DNA of 64,000 nt, from contig NZ_CP102826.1 in the NCBI RefSeq assembly GCF_025643595.1, positions 248,001-312,000 on the forward strand, written 5' to 3'. Both the position numbers and the translations under genes were made by a program. Below, one piece after another: positions 16,509 through 24,911 of this stretch. The DNA is from Saccharopolyspora rosea. GTDB taxonomy: Bacteria > Actinomycetota > Actinomycetes > Mycobacteriales > Pseudonocardiaceae. The stretch's first letter is position 1; every line of letters begins with the position of its first letter. Below the pieces are notes generated by a model. It did no database searches. It was given only the letters and a program-made list of their open reading frames with translations, and was not told the origin of the DNA.

Positions 16509-17735
16509 TCACACCCCGGCGAGGCCGACGTCCGAGCGGCTGGTGGCCGGGACGAGGCTGCGGCGGCGGAACCACAGGACCGCGGCGAGGACGAGGCCGA
16601 CGGCGCTGGCCGTCGCGAACGACGCGGGCGGGCCGCTGAGCTCGGCGAGCTGACCGCTCGCCGACTGCCCGATCGCCGACCCCAGGGTCACCGACGTCAC
16701 CACCCAGCCGAACGCCTCGGTCGCGGTGCCCTGCGGGGCCGCGATCTCGATCGCGACCGAGTGCGCGGTCGACTGCGGGGTGATGAAGCTGCCCGCGGCC
16801 AGCAACGCGAGGCACAGGCCCCACAGCGTCGACGGAACGGCCAGCAGCGCGATCAACGCCGCGAAGCCGAACAGCAGGGCGGGCAGGCGCAGGTGCATCG
16901 GCCGCGGCCAGGGCCGCACGCCATAGATCACGCCGACGATGACGGAGCTGACCGACAGCACGCTGAGCAGCAGACCGCCCGCCGTGGCGTGCCCGGCGTC
17001 GGTGGCGGCCGCCGGAACGCCGACCTCGACGAAGCCGATCAGGATGCCGAAGCCCAGCGCGGCCAGCGCGACGGTGCGCATCCCGGGCGTGGCCAGCGCG
17101 CCCAGCAGGCTCCCGGCGGGGCGTTCGGCGGCCTGCGGTCGCTGGCCCCGGGCCGCGCGCGTGGAGGCGAACCAGACGCTGCCGATGACCATGCAGGCGG
17201 CGCCGACCACGACGCCGGTGCCCGGCCACGGCATGGCGACCAGGATGCCAGCCAGCCCGGGACCGAGGATGAAGAAGACCTCCATGCTGATCGCCTCGTA
17301 CGAGTACGCGGCGTCGCGGACCGGGCCGGGCGGCAGCAGCTCGTTCCACAGCGCCCGGGAGGCCGGTCCCGTCATCGGTTCGCTCACGCCGACGAGGAAC
17401 GCCAGCGGCGCGAGCACCCCGACCGGCAGGTGCGCCTCGACCGCCAGGACGGCAGCGGTGACGCACGCGGCGAAGACCCCGGCCATCACGTACAGCGGGA
17501 TGCTCGGACCCACCCGGTCCATCACGCGCCCCTGCGCGACCGAGCCGCACGCGACGCCGACCAGGGCGCTGGCCGACACCAGCCCGGCCGCCGCGAAGCT
17601 GCCGGTCTCGCGCTGCACGTAGAGCATCAGCGCGAGCCCGACCATCGCGATCGGCAGGCGTGCCAGCAGCGAAGCCGTCACGGGTGCGGCTGCGCCGGGA
17701 GTGGTCAGTGCGGTGCGGTAATCGCGGAGGGACAT
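16509..17735 (-). CDS. Major facilitator superfamily transporter
   Basis: 408-residue membrane protein with about twelve hydrophobic segments (for example VGLALMLYVQRETGSFAAAG, FVVTSVTLGSAIGQSASGQL in variant form). It fits drug or small-molecule exporters of the MFS, but the substrate is not readable. ATG 17735 is chosen; a GTG two codons earlier is possible. A perfect 16-base palindrome lies 27 bases upstream and probably controls it. The gene converges on the MBL gene, 7 bases apart. Confidence 0.9.
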   Translation of the reverse strand: MSLRDYRTALTTPGAAAPVTASLLARLPIAMVGLALMLYVQRETGSFAAAGLVSASALVGVACGSVAQGRVMDRVGPSIPLYVMAGVFAACVTAAVLAVEAHLPVGVLAPLAFLVGVSEPMTGPASRALWNELLPPGPVRDAAYSYEAISMEVFFILGPGLAGILVAMPWPGTGVVVGAACMVIGSVWFASTRAARGQRPQAAERPAGSLLGALATPGMRTVALAALGFGILIGFVEVGVPAAATDAGHATAGGLLLSVLSVSSVIVGVIYGVRPWPRPMHLRLPALLFGFAALIALLAVPSTLWGLCLALLAAGSFITPQSTAHSVAIEIAAPQGTATEAFGWVVTSVTLGSAIGQSASGQLAELSGPPASFATASAVGLVLAAVLWFRRRSLVPATSRSDVGLAGV

Positions 17736-17761
17736 GGACACGCGTACCAGTATCCGGATAG

Positions 17762-17777
17762 TGGTACGAACGTACCA
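17762..17777. promoter_or_regulatory. Perfect palindrome upstream of the MFS gene
   Basis: TGGTACGAACGTACCA is a perfect 7-2-7 inverted repeat 27 bases upstream of the transporter start, near where its promoter should be. TetR- and MarR-type regulators of exporters bind such sites, but no regulator gene is adjacent, so control would be in trans. Confidence 0.55.
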
Positions 17778-18036
17778 ACCCATGTGGCGTTATTCCGGTC
17801 ACGTCTGGCGTGATGGGACCTATGACCCGGTTCCGTTACCCGCGTTTCCGGGCACACTCTTAGTCAGGAGCCGACCTCGGTACGCAATCCGGGTGACCTC
17901 CGAAACCAATGCCCGGGGCCGCCGCGTCCTGGAAGGTGAGAGGGCTTGAACCCGGACTCGGGCGTCGAGCATCGTCGAGAAAACGGCTTCCTCCGGTGCA
18001 GAGGATTCGGGGCCGACGCATCGGAGGATCGGGGGA

Positions 18037-18149
18037 GCGTGGTTGGTCGTCGGGGGACGAACCACGCACATGTGAAGGGGCTGGAGCGCCGCGTCGGGGG
18101 TGGCGCCCAGTCCCTTCACAGCGTTCGGGCGCGCATGAGAACGCGCGCC
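18037..18149. repeat. Array of three hairpins downstream of crp
   Basis: Within the 483-base gap 17736-18218 three inverted repeats follow one another: GCGTGGTT (18037-18044) with AACCACGC (18060-18067); GTGAAGGGGCTGG (18072-18084) with CCAGTCCCTTCAC (18107-18119), one wobble; and GGCGCGC (18128-18134) with GCGCGCC (18143-18149). They begin about 70 bases past the crp stop codon on the minus strand. No T-tract follows. They may terminate crp or belong to a structured RNA. Confidence 0.6.
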
Positions 18150-18218
18150 GACTGAAGGATCCGGGAGCGGTCCCGAATCCGTCGGTCGGCGCGCGTGCGC
18201 GCGAGCTGGGCAGCGGGC

Positions 18219-18893
18219 TCAGCGAGCCCGGCGAGCCAGCCGCTCCGGGTCGAGGATGAGCACGCTCTTGCCCTCCAACCGCAGCCAGCCGCGGTGCGCG
18301 AAGTCCGCCAGCGCCTTGTTCACGGTCTCCCGGGACGCCCCGACGTACTGCGCGATCTCCTCCTGCGTCAGGTCGTGGGTGACCCGCAGCAGGCCCGCTT
18401 CCTGGCTGCCGAAGCGCTGCGCGAGCTGCAGCAGCGCCTTGGCGACGCGTCCCGGAACATCGGTGAAGATCAGGTCCGCGAGCATGCCGTTGGTGCGGCG
18501 CAGTCGCCGGGCGACCACGCGCAGCAGCTGCTCGGCGATCTCCGGACGGGTGGCGATCCACTGCCGCAGCGCCGAGCGGTCCATGCTCAGCGTGCGGACC
18601 TCGGTGACCGTGGTCGCCGTCGACGTCCGCGGTCCCGGGTCGAAGATGGACAGCTCGCCGAACATGTCCGACGGCCCCATGATCGCCAGCAGGTTCTCCC
18701 TGCCGTCCGGGGACTTGCGCCCGAGCTTCACCTTGCCGGACTGAATGATGTAAAGCCGGTCACCCGGCTCGCCCTCGGCGAAGATCACGTGTCCTCGCGG
18801 GAACTCCACGGGTTCCAGCGACTGGGCCAGTGCCTCCGCCGCGGCCGGCTCCACGCCCTGGAAGATGCCGGCCCGGGCCAGGGTCTCGTCCAC
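18219..18893 (-). CDS. crp: cAMP receptor protein (CRP/FNR family)
   Basis: 224-residue CRP. The cyclic-nucleotide barrel is followed by the binding cassette [18 protein letters not shown], which keeps the Glu and Arg that hold cAMP, a long dimer helix ([20 protein letters not shown]), and a winged helix-turn-helix ([20 protein letters not shown]). It should bind TGTGA-type half-sites in response to cAMP. GTG 18893 follows GGAGGGACGAG. The next gene upstream on the strand is a small membrane protein, and the nth operon diverges, as in mycobacteria. Confidence 0.96.
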   Translation of the reverse strand: MDETLARAGIFQGVEPAAAEALAQSLEPVEFPRGHVIFAEGEPGDRLYIIQSGKVKLGRKSPDGRENLLAIMGPSDMFGELSIFDPGPRTSTATTVTEVRTLSMDRSALRQWIATRPEIAEQLLRVVARRLRRTNGMLADLIFTDVPGRVAKALLQLAQRFGSQEAGLLRVTHDLTQEEIAQYVGASRETVNKALADFAHRGWLRLEGKSVLILDPERLARRAR

Positions 18894-18988
18894 CTCGTCC
18901 CTCCATGTTGAGACGCGGCGGCTGTCTGTCGAATGCCGACCCGCCGTCGCGTGTCTGGCGTGTGCCGCCGATCACTACCAGCTAAATT

Positions 18989-19264
18989 CTAAGACTGGTC
19001 GCGGGAGCGGCGAGTACGCAGCCTACCGGCGCGTCCCACCCTGCGAAGCTGGAACAGCTCCAGCGCGCGTCCAATTCCTTGCCGGAACAGCGCCCGGACC
19101 TCGTCGGGTCGGGCGTTCTCCAGCAGTTCCTCCACCTCGTTCTCCTGCACCGCCACGTGGCGCAGTCGTGCCTCCACGCGCTCCATGAACAACGTGAAGA
19201 ACATGATCACGAGCGGTACGACGATGACGAACCAGGCAGCCATGATGGTGAAATCCTCGCTCAT
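18989..19264 (-). CDS. Small membrane protein with basic coiled-coil tail (Rv3675 position)
   Basis: 91 residues: one N-terminal transmembrane helix (AAWFVIVVPLVIMFFTLFM) then a charged helical tail (VEARLRHVAVQENEVEELLE) ending in an Arg-rich cluster. ATG 19264 is the best start; no clear ribosome-binding site precedes it. It sits between crp and nth, where M. tuberculosis also has a small membrane protein gene, Rv3675. Function unknown; homology to Rv3675 is inferred from place and topology only. Confidence 0.7.
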   Translation of the reverse strand: MSEDFTIMAAWFVIVVPLVIMFFTLFMERVEARLRHVAVQENEVEELLENARPDEVRALFRQGIGRALELFQLRRVGRAGRLRTRRSRDQS

Positions 19265-19355
19265 GCCGTCAGGGGGGATGCAACCGGGGGTGGGTTCTGC
19301 GCGCGCGTGACGGTGCGGGCACCTCCCGTGGCGATCGGATCCGTACTCTGGTGGG

Positions 19356-20183
19356 GTGTCGGACCCAGCTCGAACCAAGCTCACCACGACCGCCAGGTCC
19401 CGCGTCGGCGAATCCCGGCTGGGCCTGGTCCGGCGGGCCCGCCGGATGCTCCGTGCGTTGGCCGAAGCTTATCCGGACGCGCACTGCGAACTCGACTTCG
19501 GCACCCCGCTGGAACTCGCGGTGGCCACGATCCTGTCCGCGCAGTGCACCGACAAGCGGGTCAACGAGGTCACTCCGGCCCTGTTCGCGAAGTACCCGAC
19601 GGCCGCCGACTACGCCGGGGCCGACCGCGTCGAGCTGGAGGAGATGATCCGCTCCACCGGCTTCTACCGGAACAAGGCCGCCTCGCTGATGGGGCTGGGC
19701 GCGGCGCTGGTGGAGCGGCACGGCGGCGAGGTGCCGGACACGCTGGACGAGCTGGTCAAGCTGCCGGGCATCGGGCGCAAGACCGCGAACGTGATCCTCG
19801 GCAACGCCTTCGACGTGCCCGGGATCACCGTCGACACGCACTTCGGGCGGCTTGTGCGCCGGTGGGGCTGGACCGCGGAGGAGGACCCGGTCAAGGTCGA
19901 ACACGCGGTCGGTGAGCTCATCCCGCGCAAGGAGTGGACGATGCTCTCGCACCGGGTGATCTTCCACGGCCGCCGCGTCTGCCACTCCCGCAAGCCCGCC
20001 TGCGGGGCCTGCCTGCTGGCCCGCGACTGCCCGTCCTTCGGCGCCGGGCCGACCGAACCGCAGGAGGCGGCGAAGCTGGTCCGCGGCCCGGAGGCGCCGC
20101 GTCTGCTGAAACTGGCCGGGGTCGCCGACGAGGTCCCGGAGAAGACGATCGAGCGCGCCGCCGCCAAGGAGCCGTCGGCGTGA
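19356..20183 (+). CDS. nth: Endonuclease III
   Basis: 275-residue bifunctional DNA glycosylase/AP lyase for oxidised pyrimidines. The helix-hairpin-helix [14 protein letters not shown] carries catalytic Lys142 and [13 protein letters not shown] the catalytic Asp160, spaced as in the E. coli enzyme (120/138). The [4Fe-4S] loop [17 protein letters not shown] (C-x6-C-x2-C-x5-C) is intact. The C-terminus extends about 35 residues beyond the cluster. GTG 19356 has a -10-like TACTCT ten bases ahead and no ribosome-binding site, so a leaderless message is plausible. Its stop overlaps the next start (GTGA). Confidence 0.96.
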   Translation: MSDPARTKLTTTARSRVGESRLGLVRRARRMLRALAEAYPDAHCELDFGTPLELAVATILSAQCTDKRVNEVTPALFAKYPTAADYAGADRVELEEMIRSTGFYRNKAASLMGLGAALVERHGGEVPDTLDELVKLPGIGRKTANVILGNAFDVPGITVDTHFGRLVRRWGWTAEEDPVKVEHAVGELIPRKEWTMLSHRVIFHGRRVCHSRKPACGACLLARDCPSFGAGPTEPQEAAKLVRGPEAPRLLKLAGVADEVPEKTIERAAAKEPSA

Positions 20184-20821
20184 GCCGCTGGGCCGCGTAC
20201 CGCACCGAGATCCGCTGGACGATCGTGGTCGTCGTGCTCGCGGTCGTCGGGATCATCGCGCTGTGGCCGCGCGGCTCCGAACAGCGCTCGGACACCGCCG
20301 CGCCGCCGCCCGCACCGCCCGCCGCCCGCGCCGTCGATCCGACGCAGCGCACCGCCGCCGCGTTGGAGACGTGCCGGTCGACGGCCGGCGGGCCGGCCGG
20401 ACTGACCGGCGTCGGGGTCACCTGCATGGCGGATGGGAAGCCGGTCGACCTCGCATCGGCGGTGGCCGGAGAGCCGACGTTGATCAACGTCTGGGCCTCG
20501 TGGTGCGCGCCGTGCCGCACCGAGCTCCCCGCGCTCCAGGAGTACTCGAAGCAGCCCGACGCGATCCGCGTGGTGGGCGTGCAGGTCGAAAGCGATGAGG
20601 CGGACGGTCTTGACCTGCTCCGGCAACTCGGCGTTCACTTCCCGAACGTGCACGACGGGAATGATCGAGCGCAGGCGGCGCTGAAGGCGCCGAACCTGCT
20701 TCCCGTCAGCTACGTGGTGACGTCCTCCGGCGAGGTGCGTCGCATCGATCCGCCCGTCGCGTTCGAATCGCCCGACGAGGTTCGGGCCGCCGTGCGGCGA
20801 ACGTTGGGGAGTGGCCCGTGA
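20180..20821 (+). CDS. Membrane-anchored thioredoxin-like protein (TlpA/ResA type)
   Basis: 213 residues: transmembrane helix at about 13-29, a Pro/Ala-rich periplasmic linker, then a TlpA-like thioredoxin domain with the active site Cys109-Ala-Pro-Cys112 in [15 protein letters not shown]. Two further cysteines, Cys65 and Cys82, precede the fold and may form a structural disulfide. It should act outside the membrane in disulfide reduction or cytochrome maturation. GTG 20180 overlaps the nth stop and its own stop overlaps the next gene, both by four bases, so nth, this gene and nudL form a coupled operon. Confidence 0.92.
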   Translation: MSRWAAYRTEIRWTIVVVVLAVVGIIALWPRGSEQRSDTAAPPPAPPAARAVDPTQRTAAALETCRSTAGGPAGLTGVGVTCMADGKPVDLASAVAGEPTLINVWASWCAPCRTELPALQEYSKQPDAIRVVGVQVESDEADGLDLLRQLGVHFPNVHDGNDRAQAALKAPNLLPVSYVVTSSGEVRRIDPPVAFESPDEVRAAVRRTLGSGP

Positions 20822-21525
20822 CCGGACCCCTGGTCGACCCGGCGGACGTGCCGGAATGGCTCCGCCCGCTGGTCGAGCGCACCGCCGACCTGGATCCCGG
20901 GCACTTCGGCTGGCCGCGCGCCAACCCGCCGGCCAGCGCCCGCCCGGCCGCCGTGCTCGTGCTGTTCGGCGAGGGCGAGTCCGGGCCGGACGTGCTGCTG
21001 CTGCGCCGCGCCGACGGGCTGAACTCGCACCCCGGCCAGGTCGCCTTCCCCGGCGGGTCGGTCGACTCCACCGACCGGGGACCGGTCGACGCCGCGGTGC
21101 GCGAGGCCGTCGAGGAGGTCGGGCTGCGACCCGACGGCGTGCGCCCGGTCGCCACGCTGCCCGAACTGCACGTACCGCACAGCGGCTTCCGGGTGAGCCC
21201 GGTGCTGGCGCACTGGGTGCGGCCGTCGCCGGTCGCGCCGGTCGACCCGGGCGAGACCGCGGCCGTGGCGCGGGTCCCGATCGCCTGGCTGACCGATCCG
21301 GCGAACCGGCTGCGCGTGGAACTCGCCGGGCGGCACCCGAGTCCCGCGTTCCTGGTGCCCGGCATGCTTGTCTGGGGTTTCACCGGCGGACTGCTGTCCG
21401 GGCTGCTCGACCTGGCCGGCTGGGCCCGCCGGTGGAACCGCGCCGACGTGCGAGAACTCGACGAGGCGTGGCGAGCGGCCGAGGAAGCCGACGACATCGG
21501 TTTCGGCCGCACCGGGGCGGTTTGA
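20818..21525 (+). CDS. CoA pyrophosphatase-type NUDIX hydrolase (NudL-like)
   Basis: 235 residues. The CoA-specific motif LRRADGLNSHPGQVAFPGG runs into the Nudix box GGSVDSTDRGPVDAAVREAV-EEVG, in agreement with the NudL/YeaB/NUDT7 group that cleaves CoA or acyl-CoA to phosphopantetheine and ADP. The C-terminal segment (HPSPAFLVPGMLVWGFTGGL) also fits the family. GTG 20818 overlaps the preceding stop. The gene occupies the slot of mycobacterial Rv3672c. Confidence 0.92.
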   Translation: MTGPLVDPADVPEWLRPLVERTADLDPGHFGWPRANPPASARPAAVLVLFGEGESGPDVLLLRRADGLNSHPGQVAFPGGSVDSTDRGPVDAAVREAVEEVGLRPDGVRPVATLPELHVPHSGFRVSPVLAHWVRPSPVAPVDPGETAAVARVPIAWLTDPANRLRVELAGRHPSPAFLVPGMLVWGFTGGLLSGLLDLAGWARRWNRADVRELDEAWRAAEEADDIGFGRTGAV

Positions 21526-21570
21526 GACCGTGGTGACCGCGCGTCGGGCGAGAGGACGAGGTGACGACCG

Positions 21571-22755
21571 GTGAACTGGGTTGATCTGCTGGTGGTCTTG
21601 CTGGCCCTGCTCGCCGCGGTGTCCGGCGCGCGCAGCGGTCTGGTCACGGCCCTGTTCTCGTTCCTGGGCGTTTTCGTCGGCGCCGTCGTGGGTCTCAAGG
21701 TCGCACCGCTGCTGCTGGAACGCCTGGACAACCCGACCGCGCGCATCGGCTTCGGCGTCGGCATCGTGGTGCTGCTGGTCGCCCTCGGCGAGACGTTCGG
21801 CATGTGGGCCGGGCGGGAACTGCGGGACCGGATCACCTCGGCGAAGCTGACCGGAGTGGACAACGCGTTCGGCGCGATCCTGCAGTGCGCGGCGGTTTTC
21901 GTGGTCGCCTGGCTCGTCGCGCTGCCGTTCACCTCGGCGTCCGCGCTGCCCGGGTTGGCCTCGGCGGTCACCCGGTCCAAAGTGCTCCGCGCGGTCGATT
22001 CGGTGATGCCCGAGTCGGCCAAGCAGTTGCCCGACGAACTGCGCCGGATGCTCGGCGTGGCCGGCTTCCCGGACGCGTTGGAGCCGTTCACCGAGACCCC
22101 GGTCGCGCAGATCGCGCCACCGGACCCGGCGCTGGACAACAGCCCGGCGGTGCGCCACGCGCGCACCAGCGTGGTGAAGGTGCGCGGCCGCGCGGTGTCC
22201 TGCGCGCGGGCGCTGGAGGGGACCGGATTCGTCGTCGCACCGCACCGCGTGATGACCAACGCGCACGTCGTGGCCGGGACCGACCACGTGGCGATCGAGA
22301 TCGGCCGCGGCGAGTTCGACGCGAAGGTGGTGCTCTACGACCCGCGCACGGACATCGCGGTGCTGTCCGTTCCGGACCTGGACGCCGACGCGATGTCCTT
22401 CGCGCACGCCCCGGCGAAGCCGGGTGACGACGTGATCGCGCTCGGCTACCCGCTGGACGGCCCCTACACCGCGTCGGCGGGCCGGGTGCGGGAGCGGATC
22501 CACCTGCGCGGTCCGGACATCTACGACGCGAACACCGTGACCCGGGACGTCTACACGGTGCGCGGGAAGGTCCGGAGCGGGAACTCCGGCGGACCGCTCA
22601 TCGACCCGAGCGGCCACGTGGTCGGCGTGGTCTTCGGCGCCGCGGTGGACGATCCGGAGACCGGCTTCGCCCTCACCTCCGACGAGGTCGCCGACGAGGT
22701 GGCCGCCGCGCCGAGCCTGCACGACCAGGTCCCGACGGGGCAGTGCACGAACTGA
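21571..22755 (+). CDS. marP: MarP-type periplasmic serine protease with CvpA-like membrane domain
   Basis: 394 residues: four N-terminal transmembrane helices (CvpA/colicin V production-like) and a periplasmic chymotrypsin-fold protease. Catalytic residues read as His232 (TNAHVV), Asp261 (TDIAVL) and Ser339 (SGNSGGPL), all a few positions from those of M. tuberculosis MarP. Cys211 and the near-terminal Cys392 correspond to the regulatory disulfide known there. MarP is needed for acid and oxidative-stress survival through cleavage of a peptidoglycan hydrolase in mycobacteria. GTG 21571 follows GAGGTGA. Position downstream of NudL is conserved. Confidence 0.95.
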   Translation: MNWVDLLVVLLALLAAVSGARSGLVTALFSFLGVFVGAVVGLKVAPLLLERLDNPTARIGFGVGIVVLLVALGETFGMWAGRELRDRITSAKLTGVDNAFGAILQCAAVFVVAWLVALPFTSASALPGLASAVTRSKVLRAVDSVMPESAKQLPDELRRMLGVAGFPDALEPFTETPVAQIAPPDPALDNSPAVRHARTSVVKVRGRAVSCARALEGTGFVVAPHRVMTNAHVVAGTDHVAIEIGRGEFDAKVVLYDPRTDIAVLSVPDLDADAMSFAHAPAKPGDDVIALGYPLDGPYTASAGRVRERIHLRGPDIYDANTVTRDVYTVRGKVRSGNSGGPLIDPSGHVVGVVFGAAVDDPETGFALTSDEVADEVAAAPSLHDQVPTGQCTN

Positions 22756-22926
22756 GCGCCGGTGTTCGGACTCGCCGTCCCCGGCGGTGCCGTCCCCCGA
22801 GGAGGCCCTGCACCCACCGGAGAACCCGCGGCGGTGCCGGTCGCGAGACCGCTCACCGGAAGCGGCCCACCCCGCTCGCACCTCCGCTGACCAGGTTCAC
22901 AGCCAGTCGCCGAGCCGCGGGACCGG

Positions 22927-23475
22927 TCAGGCCGAGGTTTCCTCGCGGCGGTGGGTGATCTGCTTGGCGTCCTTCAGGGACTCGATGGTGCGCTTCGGGG
23001 CGCGGATCTTGCGCACCCGGCGGTAGCCGAGGAACGCGAAGACCCCGGCCACGAGCAGCATGAACAGGAACACGATCCCGAAGGCCGCCCAGCGCCACAG
23101 GCCCAGCTGGGCCAGTCCCTCGGCGAGCGTGAAGAACAGGAAGAACGTGCTGAAGCCGAGCACGGCCAGCGCGAGGATGAAGAAGACGCTTCCCTTGAGG
23201 CCCTTCTTGACCTCCCCGGCCAGCTCGGTCTTGGCCAGCTCCACCTCGGCCCTGACCAGAGTGGACAGGTGGGTCGTGGCGTCGCGGACCAGCGCACCGA
23301 TGGACTGCCCGGAGTCGGGTCCCGAGCCCTCCTCGGACAGCGGGATGGACGTGACCGCACTCCAGTCACGGCTGCCGTTGTTGCTGTTCTGGGCGCTGTT
23401 CACGGTGCCCATCGTGCCACGCTCGATCAGCGTGCGAACCGCCGACTCGCGGGGCGTTACTCCCGGGTTACTCAC
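22927..23475 (-). CDS. Holin-superfamily-like actinobacterial membrane protein
   Basis: Up to 182 residues: a polar N-terminus, a helix rich in Glu/Lys (LVRAEVELAKTELAGEVKKG) and two adjacent transmembrane segments (SVFFILALAVLGFSTFFLFF and AFGIVFLFMLLVAGVFAFLG), then a basic tail. This matches the actinobacterial Rv3669-like proteins annotated as phage-holin family (Phage_holin_3_6), which are chromosomal and of unknown role. GTG 23475, nine bases after the nhaA stop, is used; ATG 23412 is a credible shorter start. It appears to be the second gene of an nhaA operon. Confidence 0.82.
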   Translation of the reverse strand: MSNPGVTPRESAVRTLIERGTMGTVNSAQNSNNGSRDWSAVTSIPLSEEGSGPDSGQSIGALVRDATTHLSTLVRAEVELAKTELAGEVKKGLKGSVFFILALAVLGFSTFFLFFTLAEGLAQLGLWRWAAFGIVFLFMLLVAGVFAFLGYRRVRKIRAPKRTIESLKDAKQITHRREETSA

Positions 23476-23484
23476 CGGTGCCGC

Positions 23485-24741
23485 TCACGCACCCTCGGTG
23501 CCGATCCCGTCGTGGTTGCGCCGACCGCGCCGCAGCAGCACGGTCGCGGCCAGCAGCGAGGCGATCGCCGAGGCGATCAGCACCGCGGCCTTCGCGCGTT
23601 CGGCCGCCGCTCCCTGGAGGGACAGCTCGGCGATGAGCAGGCTCACGGTGAAGCCGACGCCGCCGAGGATCGCCAGCGCGCTCAGGTCCCGCCACTTCAG
23701 GTCGGCGGACTTGGCGGCCAGGCCCAGCTTCACGGCGAGGAACGAACTGCCGAAGATGCCGACCACCTTGCCGAGCACGAGCCCGACGACGACGGCGATC
23801 GCGATCCGGTCGTGGACGATCGAGGCCAGCGCCTCGCCGTTGATCGGCACTCCGGCGGCGAAGAACGCGAACACCGGCACGACCAGGCCGGCCGACCACG
23901 GCTGCAACCGGTGCTCCAGGCGCATCGACGGCGACTCGGTCTCGCCCGGGTCGGACCGCACGCGGGTCAGCAGGCCCAGCGCGACACCGGCGATCGTGGC
24001 GTGGATGCCGCTGGAGTGCACGGCGATCCAGGTCGCCAGCGCCAGCGGCACGTACAGCCACGGCGTGGTGATCCGCTTGCGCTGCGCGAACCAGTAGACG
24101 CCGCACAGCAACACGGCGGCGCCCAGCGCGATCACGTCGAGCCCGCCGGTGAACAGCACGGCGATCACGACGATGGCGCCGAGGTCGTCGACCACGGCGA
24201 GGCTGAGCAGGAACACGCGGGCCGCGGTCGGCATCCACGACCCGGTCAGCGACAGCACGCCCAGCGCGAACGCGATGTCCGTGGCGACCGGGATCGCCCA
24301 CGCGCTGTGCCCGCCGGCAGCCCCGTGTCCGATGGCGAACGCGAGGACGGCGGGCGCGATCATGCCGCCGAACGCGGCGATCACGGGCAGCGTCGCGGTC
24401 TTGCGGTCGGCCAGTTCACCGATCACCAGCTCGCGCTTGAGCTCCAGGCCCGCGACGAAGAAGAAGATGGCCAGCAGGCCGTCCTTGGCCCATTCGCCGA
24501 CGGTCAGGTCCAGGTGCAGGAGGTGCGGGCCGATCTCGAAGTCGCGCACCGCGTGGTAGAGGTCGGCGGCGGGCGAGTTGGCGACGAGCAGCGCGACCGC
24601 CGCGGCGACCAGCAGGACCATGCCGCCGACGGTCTCGGTGCGCAGGTACGCGCCGAAGTCGAAGGTGCGCCGGCGTTCCTGCCGCCCGGTGGGCGGGGCG
24701 TCGTGCGCCGGCTGGTCGGAACGGCGATTGGGCTCGGGCAC
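23485..24741 (-). CDS. nhaA: Na+/H+ antiporter NhaA
   Basis: 418-residue NhaA-type antiporter. The ion-binding paired aspartates are in SLAVVDDLGAIVVIAVL and the second conserved Asp in ATDIAFALGVLSL; about twelve hydrophobic helices follow the family pattern, and IHATIAGVALGL and GVGFTVSLLIAELSL are typical late helices. It exports Na+ in exchange for protons to regulate pH and sodium. GTG 24741 is chosen for the ribosome-binding sequence GGGGAG five bases upstream; longer starts add a non-conserved leader. M. tuberculosis has no such gene at this locus. Confidence 0.94.
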   Translation of the reverse strand: MPEPNRRSDQPAHDAPPTGRQERRRTFDFGAYLRTETVGGMVLLVAAAVALLVANSPAADLYHAVRDFEIGPHLLHLDLTVGEWAKDGLLAIFFFVAGLELKRELVIGELADRKTATLPVIAAFGGMIAPAVLAFAIGHGAAGGHSAWAIPVATDIAFALGVLSLTGSWMPTAARVFLLSLAVVDDLGAIVVIAVLFTGGLDVIALGAAVLLCGVYWFAQRKRITTPWLYVPLALATWIAVHSSGIHATIAGVALGLLTRVRSDPGETESPSMRLEHRLQPWSAGLVVPVFAFFAAGVPINGEALASIVHDRIAIAVVVGLVLGKVVGIFGSSFLAVKLGLAAKSADLKWRDLSALAILGGVGFTVSLLIAELSLQGAAAERAKAAVLIASAIASLLAATVLLRRGRRNHDGIGTEGA

Positions 24742-24864
24742 TGGGGCTCCCCGGGAAGCGGCTACCACGGAATCGTCATCGCCGACCAGACTTCCCGGCA
24801 CACCCTGACGCCACCCTAACACCCAGGTTGTTCTCAATGCGAACTTTTGTCCAGTGCACATGAA

Positions 24865-24898
24865 GAAGGGCGCCTCCCCGGCCGGGAAGGCGCCCTTC
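24865..24898 (-). terminator. Terminator downstream of acsA
   Basis: GAAGGGCGCCT (24865-24875) and AGGCGCCCTTC (24888-24898) form a perfect 11-bp stem with a 12-base loop, 14 bases past the acsA stop on the minus strand. The T-tract is weak, as often in actinobacteria. Confidence 0.78.
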
Positions 24899-24911
24899 GC
24901 GTCGTGCCTGG

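Noticed and set aside
17862..17870. B12-box-like AGTCAGGAG suggesting a cobalamin riboswitch
   Set aside because: No GCCACTG element or other conserved riboswitch segments upstream and no gene downstream on that strand.
17820..18119. 99-codon minus-strand frame (MKGLGATPDAAL) between crp and the MFS gene
   Set aside because: It is read through the stems of strong inverted repeats and has a Pro/Arg/Ser-rich sequence without a ribosome-binding site; structured RNA or terminator is likelier.
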